Source: Plantago major (taxonomy: Eukaryota; Streptophyta; Magnoliopsida; Lamiales; Plantaginaceae). Taken from it: 64,000 bases of DNA. The notes under the pieces were generated by a model. The model made no database searches, had not been told where the DNA came from, and was given only the letters and a program-made list of their open reading frames with translations. Positions within the stretch are counted from its first letter, which is position 1. Each line of letters starts with the position of its first letter. The DNA is taken from contig JAIFAC010000334.1 in NCBI GenBank assembly GCA_026545765.1, positions 1 through 64,000 on the forward strand, written 5' to 3'. Position numbers and translations under genes: made by a program. Below are positions 14,583 to 24,502 of this stretch, piece after piece.

Positions 14583-14764
14583 CGTTCGTAACTGTATTCC
14601 CATCAGAATAGATTAATGCGATAAATGAATAGATTCAAAACTATAGGATTCATTTCATACTTTTTTGACCCCACGGAGATAGAAATTAATTCGTTACCTC
14701 GTGGCTTTTTAACAAAGGCCTGAATTGTAGCCACCTCTGAAACTTAAAACAAATGATTTGCATC

Positions 14765-15307
14765 TCAGTTTGCTAATAATCTTCGTTGTATTTTGGTGAA
14801 AAGCAAATCGTAAATGCTAGAGTTTCTAAACCGTTGAATAGGAATTCCTTGGGATTTTAGATTTGAGGTGATGGGTTTTCGATTAGAGCGAGAGAAGGTT
14901 TGGTTGGAGAAGGTGGTTTTGGAGATTTGGGTGGTGGGATTGAGGGGAAAAGATGAGAAGAAGTAGAGAGGAGATTGAGAACCAGGTATCCATTTGATCA
15001 AGTAGGAGTATCTGTTGAAGAAAAGGATTGGATTTTGTCTGGATTTTGTTTCTTGATTTGTGGAAGCAAGCCTCTGGAATTTGGAGTTAAAGATCCTGTT
15101 TTTTAGTTGGTTTGGATTGGCATGTGTTGTTTTAAGCATGTATGTAGTATTACCTTGGGTGAGATGGGATTTTCTTGTTTGGTGGTTTGAGGGTGAGGTG
15201 AAAGTGGAAAGAAAATTAATTAACCAGAACAAGAGGATGTTATTTTGAATACATTTTGATGATGGAATGGAATGGTATAGATTTGTTGGGAGTTCGTTTT
15301 GCTTCAA
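14765..15307 (-). CDS. Unidentified 180-codon ORF
   Basis: This is one of the longer uninterrupted frames in the first 24 kb. It runs ATG to TGA with no recognisable domain. The predicted protein is rich in Ser, Thr, Asn, Gln, Pro and Lys and almost lacks acidic residues. The middle (about residues 105-155) has the Ser/Thr/Phe-rich, basic composition of an organellar transit peptide (SQSPLYFFSSFPLNPTTQ). If real, it could be the first exon of a larger plastid- or mitochondrion-targeted gene. The coding strand is strongly C-rich and G-poor, which by itself can keep a frame open, so it may also be fortuitous. No partner exon was identified downstream (below 14,765). Confidence 0.3.
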   Translation of the reverse strand: MKQNELPTNLYHSIPSSKCIQNNILLFWLINFLSTFTSPSNHQTRKSHLTQGNTTYMLKTTHANPNQLKNRIFNSKFQRLASTNQETKSRQNPILFFNRYSYLIKWIPGSQSPLYFFSSFPLNPTTQISKTTFSNQTFSRSNRKPITSNLKSQGIPIQRFRNSSIYDLLFTKIQRRLLAN

Positions 15308-17515
15308 GAATAATGAATTTGGTAAAATGGAATGGATGTTGGTTGGTTTGAGTTTGGAGAGGAGGTAATATTTGATAAATATTAGTAGTAAATGTGTTCA
15401 GACAGTACAGAAGTAAACAGAGAGACAGAGGTGTTATAGTTGCAGATGGTCACGCATTGTGTTTTCATGGATGAGCAGAATGTCAAACAGCGTTTTGTCT
15501 ATATATTGATTATATTCACTTAGATTTAAAATGGAATTTGTCTATTTTACAGATGGAATATCTCGCAGAAATATCATTCTAACAATAATTTGCGGAGGAA
15601 AATATATATATATTTGGATTTTTTATAAATGTATTATACGGTTTGTCATGATTTATTATATCGTGGATGCACCAGCCTACCACGGTGGCATCCCACATTG
15701 TAAAGTGGGCCTATAAAGCTATTGTGGTAGCACAAAATTAGGAGTTTTTTACGTTAATTTATAAGGTGGTGGAATCTTAACGTATAGTGGTGAGATTCAT
15801 CGTGCAGATCCTCAAAGATTCTACTAGATTATATTTATATTATCTCCATAAAATGGGTTTAAATGCTTCCATGATTGGACGCGATATTTAAGAGGAAAAT
15901 CGATAAAGTAGGAGAAATTGTGGCATGTAGGAAAAATAGTGAATAAAGTTAAGAGAATTTTCATTTAAGGGATGAGAAATTGAAATTGGAACGTATCAAA
16001 ATGAAATGCGGTAAATTAAAATCGGGACGGAGGGAGTATATATTGTCTTTATTAAGTTTGGATTAGTAAAGAACCCATTTTATTACGTAAATACAACGGG
16101 CTGACTGAAGCCCCAAATGAGTTTTAAACGAAAAGCAAGCTGCTTAGGCCGTTGGCCCATTAGGGTTAAGCCATGGCAACGTTGGAATTTTATATAAGCA
16201 TTATAAAACTTCCATTTTATTTATGATGAAAATGTATTGATAAGAGACAAGTAGATTGTAGAGTGCGAAAAGAGAGCTGTTTTATGAGGCTATAGTAGGT
16301 GACTTTATGGTCGTGTATAAGCACTCGAAGCGAAATGAATGGAGCCTTATAGTGAGAGGTGAGGCAGGTCTAATGAGCCATCAAGCGATACAACAATGGG
16401 TAGACCGTAAACCAGGTATGCTATTGAACATTAGTCCATATGATTGTGAATATTCCATTCGATGACACAATCACCTTCTTCCAAATGTACAAGAAATGAG
16501 ATTGAATTTTATTATCTTTACCATTTGAATTGAGTTGACTAAGTTCATCCTTTCACATTACTCTTCATAAATCTAGCATAGGACAATTGCCCTTGGAGGT
16601 GGCTAGAATTTAATTTTTAGCCACTTGCATGTCTTCGATCATTTAAATCTACCATTAGTAAGCCTCTTCTAACTACTAGGCCAAATGCGAAAATTCAAAG
16701 TAGGAGGGCAAAGTGTTACTTTTATGAAATCATAAATATGGAGGTCATAGGGTATATGTGTCCTTATGAAGTTTTGTTTGACTAATTGAGTTAAGGAAAT
16801 ACGAATAAGTATGCAGAGGCGGTATTGTGGAGAGATTAAAAGAGGCGAATGACATTCTGATTATAAAAAAGCATTATGAGTTTTACTAAGAACATCGGCG
16901 ATATCGTATACGTAAAAATGATATAAAATGTCGCTCATAAAACATTAGTGATATTGTTTAAAACATTATCGTATCTTGGAAACATCGGCCGTCTCCCGGT
17001 CTACTAAAATATCGTCTTCCAAGACTTTGTGTTTCTTTATGGAAATTAGTTTTATAATAAAATTCGTTTATAATAGCGCGTTTTCGGGTTGTAGTTTCTC
17101 TTAAATTAATATCTCATCTTCGTTTCATCATATATATTGTTGGGACATACTTTATCGTTTTTCTTAAAATTGTGTGAATCGTTTTAATTTTAGTGAAGCA
17201 GTTGAAGTATTTATGAAAAATGGCAATGTGGGGATACTACAAAATTCAGAAACAGAGTTGAGAACTTGAGATACGTGCAAATGGATCTGCAAGGGTTAAA
17301 GAGAATCAGAAAACTGCAGCTATGGTGTATTATCGGGTTCTCATAAAGTTGAAACCCCATTATGAAAAGCTGAGCATCATCTAGCTGGAAACATGCATGT
17401 TCTTATTCTGGGAACTGATTGTGCCTCTTTACAGCTTAAACAAAATGAATTGCTCCAAAATATACTTGTTTAATCATTCTTCATCCTAGATCTTCTTGTT
17501 AATTGACACGAATTC
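15308..17515. other. Intergenic DNA with a Stowaway-like terminus
   Basis: No gene is supported. The segment up to 16,038 looks like the distal part of a Stowaway MITE. The rest is unassigned AT-rich sequence. Confidence 0.45.
15860..16038. mobile_element. Stowaway-type MITE, one end only
   Basis: The sequence ends in 'gggacggagggagta' (16,024-16,038), the diagnostic terminal repeat of plant Stowaway (Tc1/mariner) MITEs, with TA as the expected target site. The preceding bases are typical of such an element, but I did not find the opposite terminus, so the left limit is arbitrary and the element may be truncated. Confidence 0.6.
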
Positions 17516-17520
17516 ATATT

Positions 17521-18079
17521 TGTGAAGTCGGTTAAACAATATTAAAGGAAGTAATGGAGCATGGTGTCTTTGGAAACACTTGAAGACAATGAAAATAAGA
17601 TGTGTGGTGTTAGAGTGTCTTTGAAGACACTTGGATATAACTTGAGAGAAGATTGTTGTGTGGTGTGAACACGGGGCGATTAGAATCCGATTCTAAGGAT
17701 TCTTTACTTAGCATCAAAGTTTTCTTTCTAGTTAGGAAGGAATTCGTTTCTGATTAGGAGATGCAATGTATGTTGATTTCTCTAGTATATATACACATGT
17801 AGGTACTAGATAAATTGAGAGAGAATGTGATGAGAACACATTGAGATTTCTGAGAGAAACACGGTGAGGAAGAGAAAAACAGGAGGGCGTGTAGCTTGAA
17901 ACTGGGAGGTTTGTCGATTCCTTGTAAACTGCGTTTTGGTTCTTGGTTAATAGAAATCTTGGTTATCTCGTGGACGTAGACAATTGTCAAACCACGTTAA
18001 ATCTTGTGTTTATTTTCTTGCGTTTGTTTGTTGGTTGGTTTGGAGTTTATTGGATTGAATTGGGTTGATTTGATTAACA
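17521..18079 (+). repeat. 5' LTR of element 2
   Basis: This repeat is nearly the same as 22,131-22,679. It starts TG (tgtgaagtcgg) and ends CA (gattaaca) just before the PBS. Differences from the 3' copy are scattered substitutions and short indels, including paired TCTGA/TACGA differences discussed in the findings. Confidence 0.85.
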
Positions 18080-18099
18080 ATTGGCGTCGTCTGTGGGAA
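18080..18099 (+). other. Primer-binding site of element 2
   Basis: The sequence 'attggcgtcgtctgtggga' abuts the 5' LTR. Plant LTR elements often have 'ttggcgccgtctgtggga' here. One base differs (cgtc for cgcc). The tRNA primer was not determined. Confidence 0.7.
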
Positions 18100-18130
18100 A
18101 GGAAGCAACTGGTATCTATTCATCAATGGC

Positions 18131-18850
18131 GTCTCCAAAGGTGGACCTCAAACCGTTGGAAGGAAAGGCGGACTTTGATGCTGGAAGAAGAAGGATGATG
18201 GCTCTGTTAATGCGAGGGTGTTGTCGGCCTTGTTGAGAGTTCGAAACAACTTTATGCGATCTTGATAAAAAGCAATCAAGTTCAAGGCTTCAGTTCTTTG
18301 ATATTAGCTCTGGAGATAATGCTATTATTGAAATCGGTGATCTTTCATGGCAAAGGAGATATGGGAGAAGCTAGAAGAATTGTATAATGACAAATCGGAT
18401 GCAAATAAAATATATGCAAAGCAGAGGCTATTTGCATTCAAGATGGTTGAAGAAAAATCAATCATGATCGGTTGGATTTGTTCAAAAAAATGGTTGCACC
18501 ATCAATGAAGCGATGAGAAGAAACGGATGAGGAGCGAAGACAAGGCAATTATCTTGTTGAATTCACTCCTAGGTCTCTTGTTCCATTCAAGGATGCTTTG
18601 GTGTATGGGAGGGCGGAAGCATTGACAATGGAGGCTATTGAATACGCTTTAAGATCAAGGGAGCTAGACCAGGATGGTGTTCCACCACCGATTAGTGAAA
18701 GCCTTATGGTGAAACAATATCACAAGTTTCCACGAAGAAGAAGCAATATCGGATCAAAGAAGCTCGATTATAACAAGGATGGCCACAAACAAGGAAGTGT
18801 TATTATTGCGAAGCGAGGACACTTGAAGAAGGATTATGTCGATCAAAAGG
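18131..18850 (+). pseudogene. Gag region of element 2 with broken zinc knuckle
   Basis: Gag would bind element RNA and form the particle. A start-like ATG lies near 18,126 (MASPKVDLKPLEGKADF). The frame is lost near 18,230 and recovered in another frame from about 18,598. Near 18,798-18,840 the DNA encodes CYYC in one frame and RGHLKKD in the next. This is the CCHC zinc knuckle split by a one-base shift. No continuous gag protein can be made from this copy. Confidence 0.7.
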
Positions 18851-18964
18851 CGAGAAAGGCGGTGTGGCGACAACAGAATACTAATTATGGCACAACCATT
18901 ACAAACAAATCGGAAACTTATCATACTGCGGAAGCTCTTATTCTTGGTACTGATCCTCAAACTA

Positions 18965-19450
18965 ATCAATCAAGCCGAATGGGTTATGGATTGGACTATT
19001 AGTTTCATGACACCTATTAGAGAATGATTTTCAACTTTTGAGCATATAAATTGTGGATCAGTTGTTCTTGGTGATGATAGACCATGCATAATAAAGGGTA
19101 TGGGACCAGTGAGAATTGAGATGTTTGATGTAGTGGTAAGGGATTTGCTTAATGTGAGATATGTACCACACTTGAAGAGGAACTTGATATCCTTAGAACT
19201 ATGGATACTAAGGGATAGTATTCGGGTGATAATGGTGTCCTTGGTCGAAGGGTGATAAGGTGGTTATCGAGGCTCGAAAGAAGAGAATTGTATTACCTAC
19301 AAGGAAAAACTGTAACTGGTGAAGCTTCTAGTGCACAGTGTTCTAGGAACACCCGACAGTGTTCTGACAACACCGTTCTATGGCATAGAAGACTAGCACA
19401 TGTTGGAGAGAAATGTCTTATGGATTTATCTAAGAAGGGACTCTTAGGTG
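18965..19450 (+). pseudogene. Protease and pre-integrase region of element 2
   Basis: The protease start reads EWVMDWTISFMTP. Copia proteases have D-[TS]-G at this place, so the catalytic D-T/S-G triad is disrupted by a small indel. Downstream, LNVRYVPHLKRNLISL is the usual segment before integrase, and LWHRRLAHVGEKCL (near 19,378-19,420) is the GAG-pre-integrase block with its zinc-binding His residues. Stops and frame changes occur between these blocks. Confidence 0.75.
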
Positions 19451-19549
19451 GAGACAAGATACATAAGATTGGAACTTTGTGAGCTCATGTGTTAGGGAAG
19501 TCCAAGAAGCAGTTATGATGTTGGGAAACACACCACAGGACATGCTTGG

Positions 19550-20130
19550 TATGTGCATGCATTTATGGGGAATGAGAACCACCACTAGGAATGGAGGAAG
19601 ATATTTTATATCCATCATTGATGATCTGTCGAGGAAAGTGTAGGTGTTTGTATTGAAGTCAGGATGAGACTTTCATGGAATTCAAGGAATGGCTCGTGGA
19701 GATGGAAAATCAAGCGAACAAGGAGCTCGAGGTGATCAGGCGATAATGGTGGAATTCTTATCTAATGAATTGATACCTACGTGTTGGGAAGGGCATCTTG
19801 AGACCAAGTCGGTTCACAAAATCCTGCAGAGAATGGAGTAGTTGAAAGGATGAATAGAACAATCCTAGAAAGAGTGAGGTGCATGCTTCTTGGATCGAGT
19901 TTGTCAAAAGCTTTTGGGAGAGGCTGTGACTACGGCACATCTTATTAACCTTTGTCCATAAATCGACTATTGGTTTCAAGACACGAAGAAGTTTGGAAAG
20001 GTACTCATTGACTACTCATATCTCAAAGTATTTGGATGCTTAGCTTATGCTCGTCAAGCGAAGATAAGTTGGAGGCTAGAAGCGAAAGTGCTTGTTTCTT
20101 GGTTATCGAAAGGAGTCGAGGGATATAAAC
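19550..20130 (+). pseudogene. Integrase core remnant of element 2
   Basis: The DNA around 19,590-19,640 encodes a Y-F-I-S-I-I-D-D-L-S-R-K-like segment (part of the integrase core). Around 19,815-19,880 it encodes QNPAENGVVERMNRTI, the conserved P-Q-Q-N-G-V-A-E-R block holding the catalytic Glu region. The frame changes several times. This part would cut and join the cDNA in an active element. Confidence 0.7.
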
Positions 20131-20737
20131 TACAGTGCTTAGAACCGGGGTAAGTAGATGAATCATCGGCGAGGATGTAACTTTCCATGAAGATGTGATG
20201 CCATTATTGAGGAATCTTGCGGTGTTGAGAGAACACTCGGTCAGTGGAGCTGTCGAAGCAGGGAACCGAATATGGAAGCGGAACCTTGGTGTGGTGATAG
20301 CCCGATTTTAGACCATGGTGTTACGACAACACGCATCTTTGAATCTCGAAATCTTGCGCATACATGATCGGTGGAGACATGTGATTAGAAGAAGGGCGGG
20401 ATAGAACTTCGATAATCGAATGATGTTGTGGATGATCAACTCATCGGAGATAGGAAGCGAGTTAGAACTTCTCTGCGGATCCGGATATGGTGTATTACGC
20501 CTTTGAATATTTAGAGGATATTGATTGTTATGAGCTGAAAACTATCGAAGAGCTATAAGTTGCTCGAGAGAAGAATAGTTGGTGCATTGCTATACTCTGG
20601 AAGAACTCTTGTCATGAAAAGAATCATCATGGGATATTGTAGCTATACCTAAAGGAAAGAAACATGGGTTGTAAGTGGATCTTTAAGAAGAAACTTGGGT
20701 GATCTTTGAGCAAAGGTGAAATACAAAGCCAGACTAG

Positions 20738-21240
20738 TTGATAGGGTTTCACCTGAAGAGAATTATTGACTACAATGAGATCTTTTCTCCAGTGGTGAAG
20801 CATAGCTCAATCAGGATCTTGATTTCTATGGTGGCTCAATTTAAGCTACACTTACATCAGATGGATGTTACTACTGCATTCTTGAATGTGAAGCTGGATG
20901 AAGAGATTTACATGAGGATACCTGAGGGTATTGAGGTAGATGACAAGGAGTATAAGGCTTGTTTATTGTTGAGATCACTATATGGTCTTAAATAGAGTCG
21001 AAAGCAATGGTATAGAAGATTTGACAAGTTTATGTTGAGTCACAAGTTAGAGCGTGTGACTCTGAGCACAATGTTTACTTCTATGGTGAGAATGTCGAAG
21101 ACATGATATATTTGCTAATCTATGTGGATGACATGCTTATAGCAAGCAAGCATATGAAAGGAATCACTCATGTGAAGAATCTCTTGAAGTCAGAATTTGA
21201 GATGAAAGACTTGGGAATAGCTAAGGATCTTGGGCATTGA
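20738..21240 (+). pseudogene. Reverse transcriptase region of element 2
   Basis: The best conserved part, 20,738-20,995, carries FSPVVKHSSIRILISMVA, QMDVTTAFLN and EEIYMRIPEG, all classic copia RT blocks. LLRSLYGLK is followed at once by an in-frame TAG where Q is usual. The catalytic box YVDDMLIASK is intact near 21,119-21,150, but in a different frame from the upstream part. At least two lesions therefore inactivate the enzyme. Confidence 0.85.
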
Positions 21241-21439
21241 TATTATTCATGGGTGATGGAAGATCATTATGAATCAAAGTTCTTACTTGGAGAAGGTGTT
21301 AAGGAGATTTAACATGCAAATCCAAGCATCTTGCAACACCTCTGGGTCTCGATTCAAGTTACCTAAAAGTCTTGTCCTAATCTGAGATGAAGGAAAGAGG
21401 CGTATGGAGAACACAAGTATGCTAATGCTATAGGGTTGA

Positions 21440-22010
21440 TTATGTATTCCATGGTATGTTGGGCGGATTTGGCTCATCTGATGAGCTCGATGGCAGTATA
21501 TGGATAATCCTGGCAAAGGACCATTGGGAGGCAGTTAAGTGGCTGCTCAGGTATATTGGTGGTTCGATAAGACTGGGATTGGTGTTTGAGCAACACCAGA
21601 CGGGGAATGATGCACTGATTGGGCATGTCGACTCGGATTATCTTGAACTTGGATCTGAGGAAGTCTTTAATGGATATGTATTCACATTATTTGATCTGAC
21701 GATGAGTTGGAAGTCTATCATCAACCTCTGGTTACATTATCAACTGAGGCGAATTTATGGCCATGAAGTGTGAAAGAAGCTATTTGGCTCGAGGGAATGC
21801 AGGCGATTCGTTGTGTTCGGAACCGGTGACTATATTCTGTGATAGTCAATTGCAATTCATTTGTCAAAACATCAAGCTTACTATAGCGGTCCAAACACAT
21901 TGATATAAAGTTTCACTTTGTCGGAGATGAAGTTGAGAAGGTACTATCAAGATTGAGAAGATCAACAGATGTTAATCCGGGATGGATTTACTAAGTCAAT
22001 TTCTGTGATG
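21440..22010 (+). pseudogene. RNase H region of element 2
   Basis: The frame 21,456-21,773 includes KDHWEAVKWLLRYIGGS, the segment linking RT to RNase H in copia elements. Near 21,838-21,935 'gtgatagtcaattgc' and 'ccaaacacattgatataaa' mark the CDSQ and TKHIDIK blocks. Several frameshifts are present. Confidence 0.75.
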
Positions 22011-22130
22011 AAGTTTGGATCTTGTCTAAGTTCTATCAAGTTAATGGAAGGAAGGGTTGTGTCCTAATTCTAGGGACATGATTAGTGTGGTATACTGCGG
22101 TTACATTAATATGAAGCTAAGGTGGAGAAT

Positions 22131-22679
22131 TGTGAAGCCGATTAGCTTAATATTAAAGAAGTAATGGAACATGGTGTCTTGGAAACAATGAAGACAAGGA
22201 AAATAAGATGTGTGGTGTTAGAGTGTCTTTGAAGACACTTGGATATAACTTGAGAAGATTTTTGTGGTGTGAACACGAGGCGATTAGAATCCGATTCTAA
22301 TTGGGATTCTTTTACTTGGCATCAAAGTTTTCTTTTCTAGTTAAGAAAGAATTCGTTTACGATTAGGAGAAGCGATGTATGTTGATTTCTCTAGTATATA
22401 TACATTAGGTACTAGATAAATTGAGAGAGAATGTGATGACAACACATTGAGATTTACGAGAGAAACACGGTGAGGAAGAAAAGCAGAGGCGTGTGGCTTG
22501 AAACTTCGGGAGGTTTTGTTGATTCTTGTAAAGCTGCGTTTTGGTTCTTGGTTAATAGAAATCTTGGTTATCTGCGTGGGCGTAGAACGTCGAGCCGCGT
22601 TAAATCTTGTTTATTTTCTTGCGTTTGTTTGTTGGTTGGTTTGAAGTTTATTAGATTAAATTGGGTTGATTTGATTATG
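22131..22679 (+). repeat. 3' LTR of element 2
   Basis: This repeat matches the 5' LTR at 17,521-18,079 over its full length. It ends 'gattatg' where the 5' copy ends 'gattaaca', so the terminal CA has been altered. It is followed by the second copy of the 'atatt' target duplication. Confidence 0.85.
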
Positions 22680-22684
22680 ATATT

Positions 22685-24502
22685 TGAAACACGACCCAGC
22701 ATGAAACGTGCACAAATAAACAAGATAAGTATAATCCCACAAACTAATGATTACGCAACGTGTCCATCATTAAGAAAATACGAGATTGTTTCATAGCATA
22801 TACTTATGTAACTAGCTCCGATATTGGTAAAATTGGATTTTCAATAGGTTATAGGGAACTTATTGATACGAATTTTCAATGCATATCTATAAAACTTTTG
22901 AGCGTTACATATCATCAACTATCAATCACTTGTTAATCACTTGTGGAGACTTTTAGTATCATATGGTTGTAATTTGTTTGGAGTATTCAAGATTGTCTAA
23001 TTATATTAAGCTAAGTCATAATTAATAAAATAGAACAAGGTTACATGTCATGTTGTCCATGGGACATGAAGCTACACTTTCAAGTGGCAGGACGAGGTTA
23101 ATTTACACTAATTTATACTACTAGCTAGTTCTTAAATAATATCTCAGTGGAAGTCGTTATTCCGTAGATCTTAAGCAACAGCAACGTATAGTCCTACTTT
23201 GCTAATTACCTTTAACAATCTTAGCTAGCTAACATTTCTTTTCTACTTTAAATTGCATTAATTAAATGTCGATATTGTCATGATCGCTCTACTACTCGTA
23301 AAATAATGTGAGACTCAATTTTGTGAAGAATTCTAAATATAAATATCCTATGTAACAAAAAGTAGAGTGACTAAATTGGTTATTAAGTGAAGTCTCTTGG
23401 TTACGTATTTATCTTTCCGAAGTTGTGTATGTCGAGGAAGTTACTCTAAGAATAGCTCATGCAGGCCACAGGTGCATTTAGGAAAAAAAATTATATATGT
23501 ATCAAATTTAAATTTTTACATTTAACACGGTCTACTCATATATAATTGAACTAAAAAAATAAAAGACAACATACCGACAATCCGCTTAAGTGTGTTTTAT
23601 GTGATTTTACTAATATATTAAAAGAAAAGATACTTAAAGGTTTTATATTTTATCATAAGTCAATATTGTTAAAATATTGGTAAAAATCACTCAAAACAAT
23701 TGACTAGCTTGAATAACTTGGCTTAAAATAATTGTTATAAAATGTGATTTTAATAATTTATAAAAGATCGATATATTATATGAATTTTGAGCAAGTCTCA
23801 CGAGGCGATTTATAGATAATTTATCTAGAGGCGGACTATATTGTCGGATAAATCATACATATTATTAATCAAAACACATGTTACCGGCGTTTATATTTTT
23901 CATATTCTGATAAAACATTTAGATAACAATATAGGCGTTTTAATTAATAACATTGATGATTTTATTAATACTTAAGTAAAATCTATATAAATTATCTGAA
24001 TCTAATCTACGTGAGGCTTTGTGATGAATTTTACATAATATTTATTTATTATTTAAAATATTTCATAGTTGTTTAAATAAGTCAAAGTTTAGCACGTGAA
24101 AAAATTTGGTTTTGCCCTGTGTATGTATAGTTATGGTTGAACTTATATCTTCGTTGTTCATAAGACAAAGCGAATTGAATTGTCTTTCATTCAATGCATA
24201 ACTATTATCCATGCACTTCCTATTTCTATTCGTCCAGAGTTCGCTCCCAGAAAATGTAAGACTAGAATACGACGGGTAGATACAACTCAATTGGTGACTA
24301 CAATTTTCAAACTTCATGTCTTGTAAGCCCAATGAACTCCACAAGCCCAAACACGACGGCGTAAACTGGACGTTTAGAAAGAGGCCCTTTCTTGTAGTTT
24401 TGGCGCCTACATTTTCAACTAAGGAAGAAATTTATTAGCGGCAAAATCATTGATTAAGCAAGAAACTAGAAAGGCAGAAAGCAAGGGTTTTGCTCATCGG
24501 AG
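22685..24502. other. AT-rich intergenic DNA upstream of the conserved gene
   Basis: No gene is supported. The minus-strand frame at 24,063-24,350 shows no recognisable domain. The last few hundred bases must hold the promoter and 5' UTR of the gene starting at 24,503, but I see no clear TATA box. Confidence 0.45.

Larger units (their letters stand above)
17516..22684 (+). mobile_element. Ty1/copia LTR retrotransposon (element 2) with target duplication
   Basis: This is a plus-strand element of about 5.16 kb. LTRs lie at 17,521-18,079 and 22,131-22,679. A PBS-like 'attggcgtcgtctgtggga' immediately follows the 5' LTR, and a purine-rich 'aaggtggagaat' precedes the 3' LTR. The bases 'atatt' occur directly before the 5' LTR (17,516-17,520) and directly after the 3' LTR (22,680-22,684), the expected 5-bp target-site duplication. 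Internal order is gag, protease, integrase, RT, RNase H, which defines copia. Numerous frameshifts break the polyprotein, so the element is non-autonomous now. Confidence 0.88.

Noticed and set aside
24063..24350. 95-codon minus-strand ORF
   Set aside because: No domain, no partner exon and no promoter evidence.
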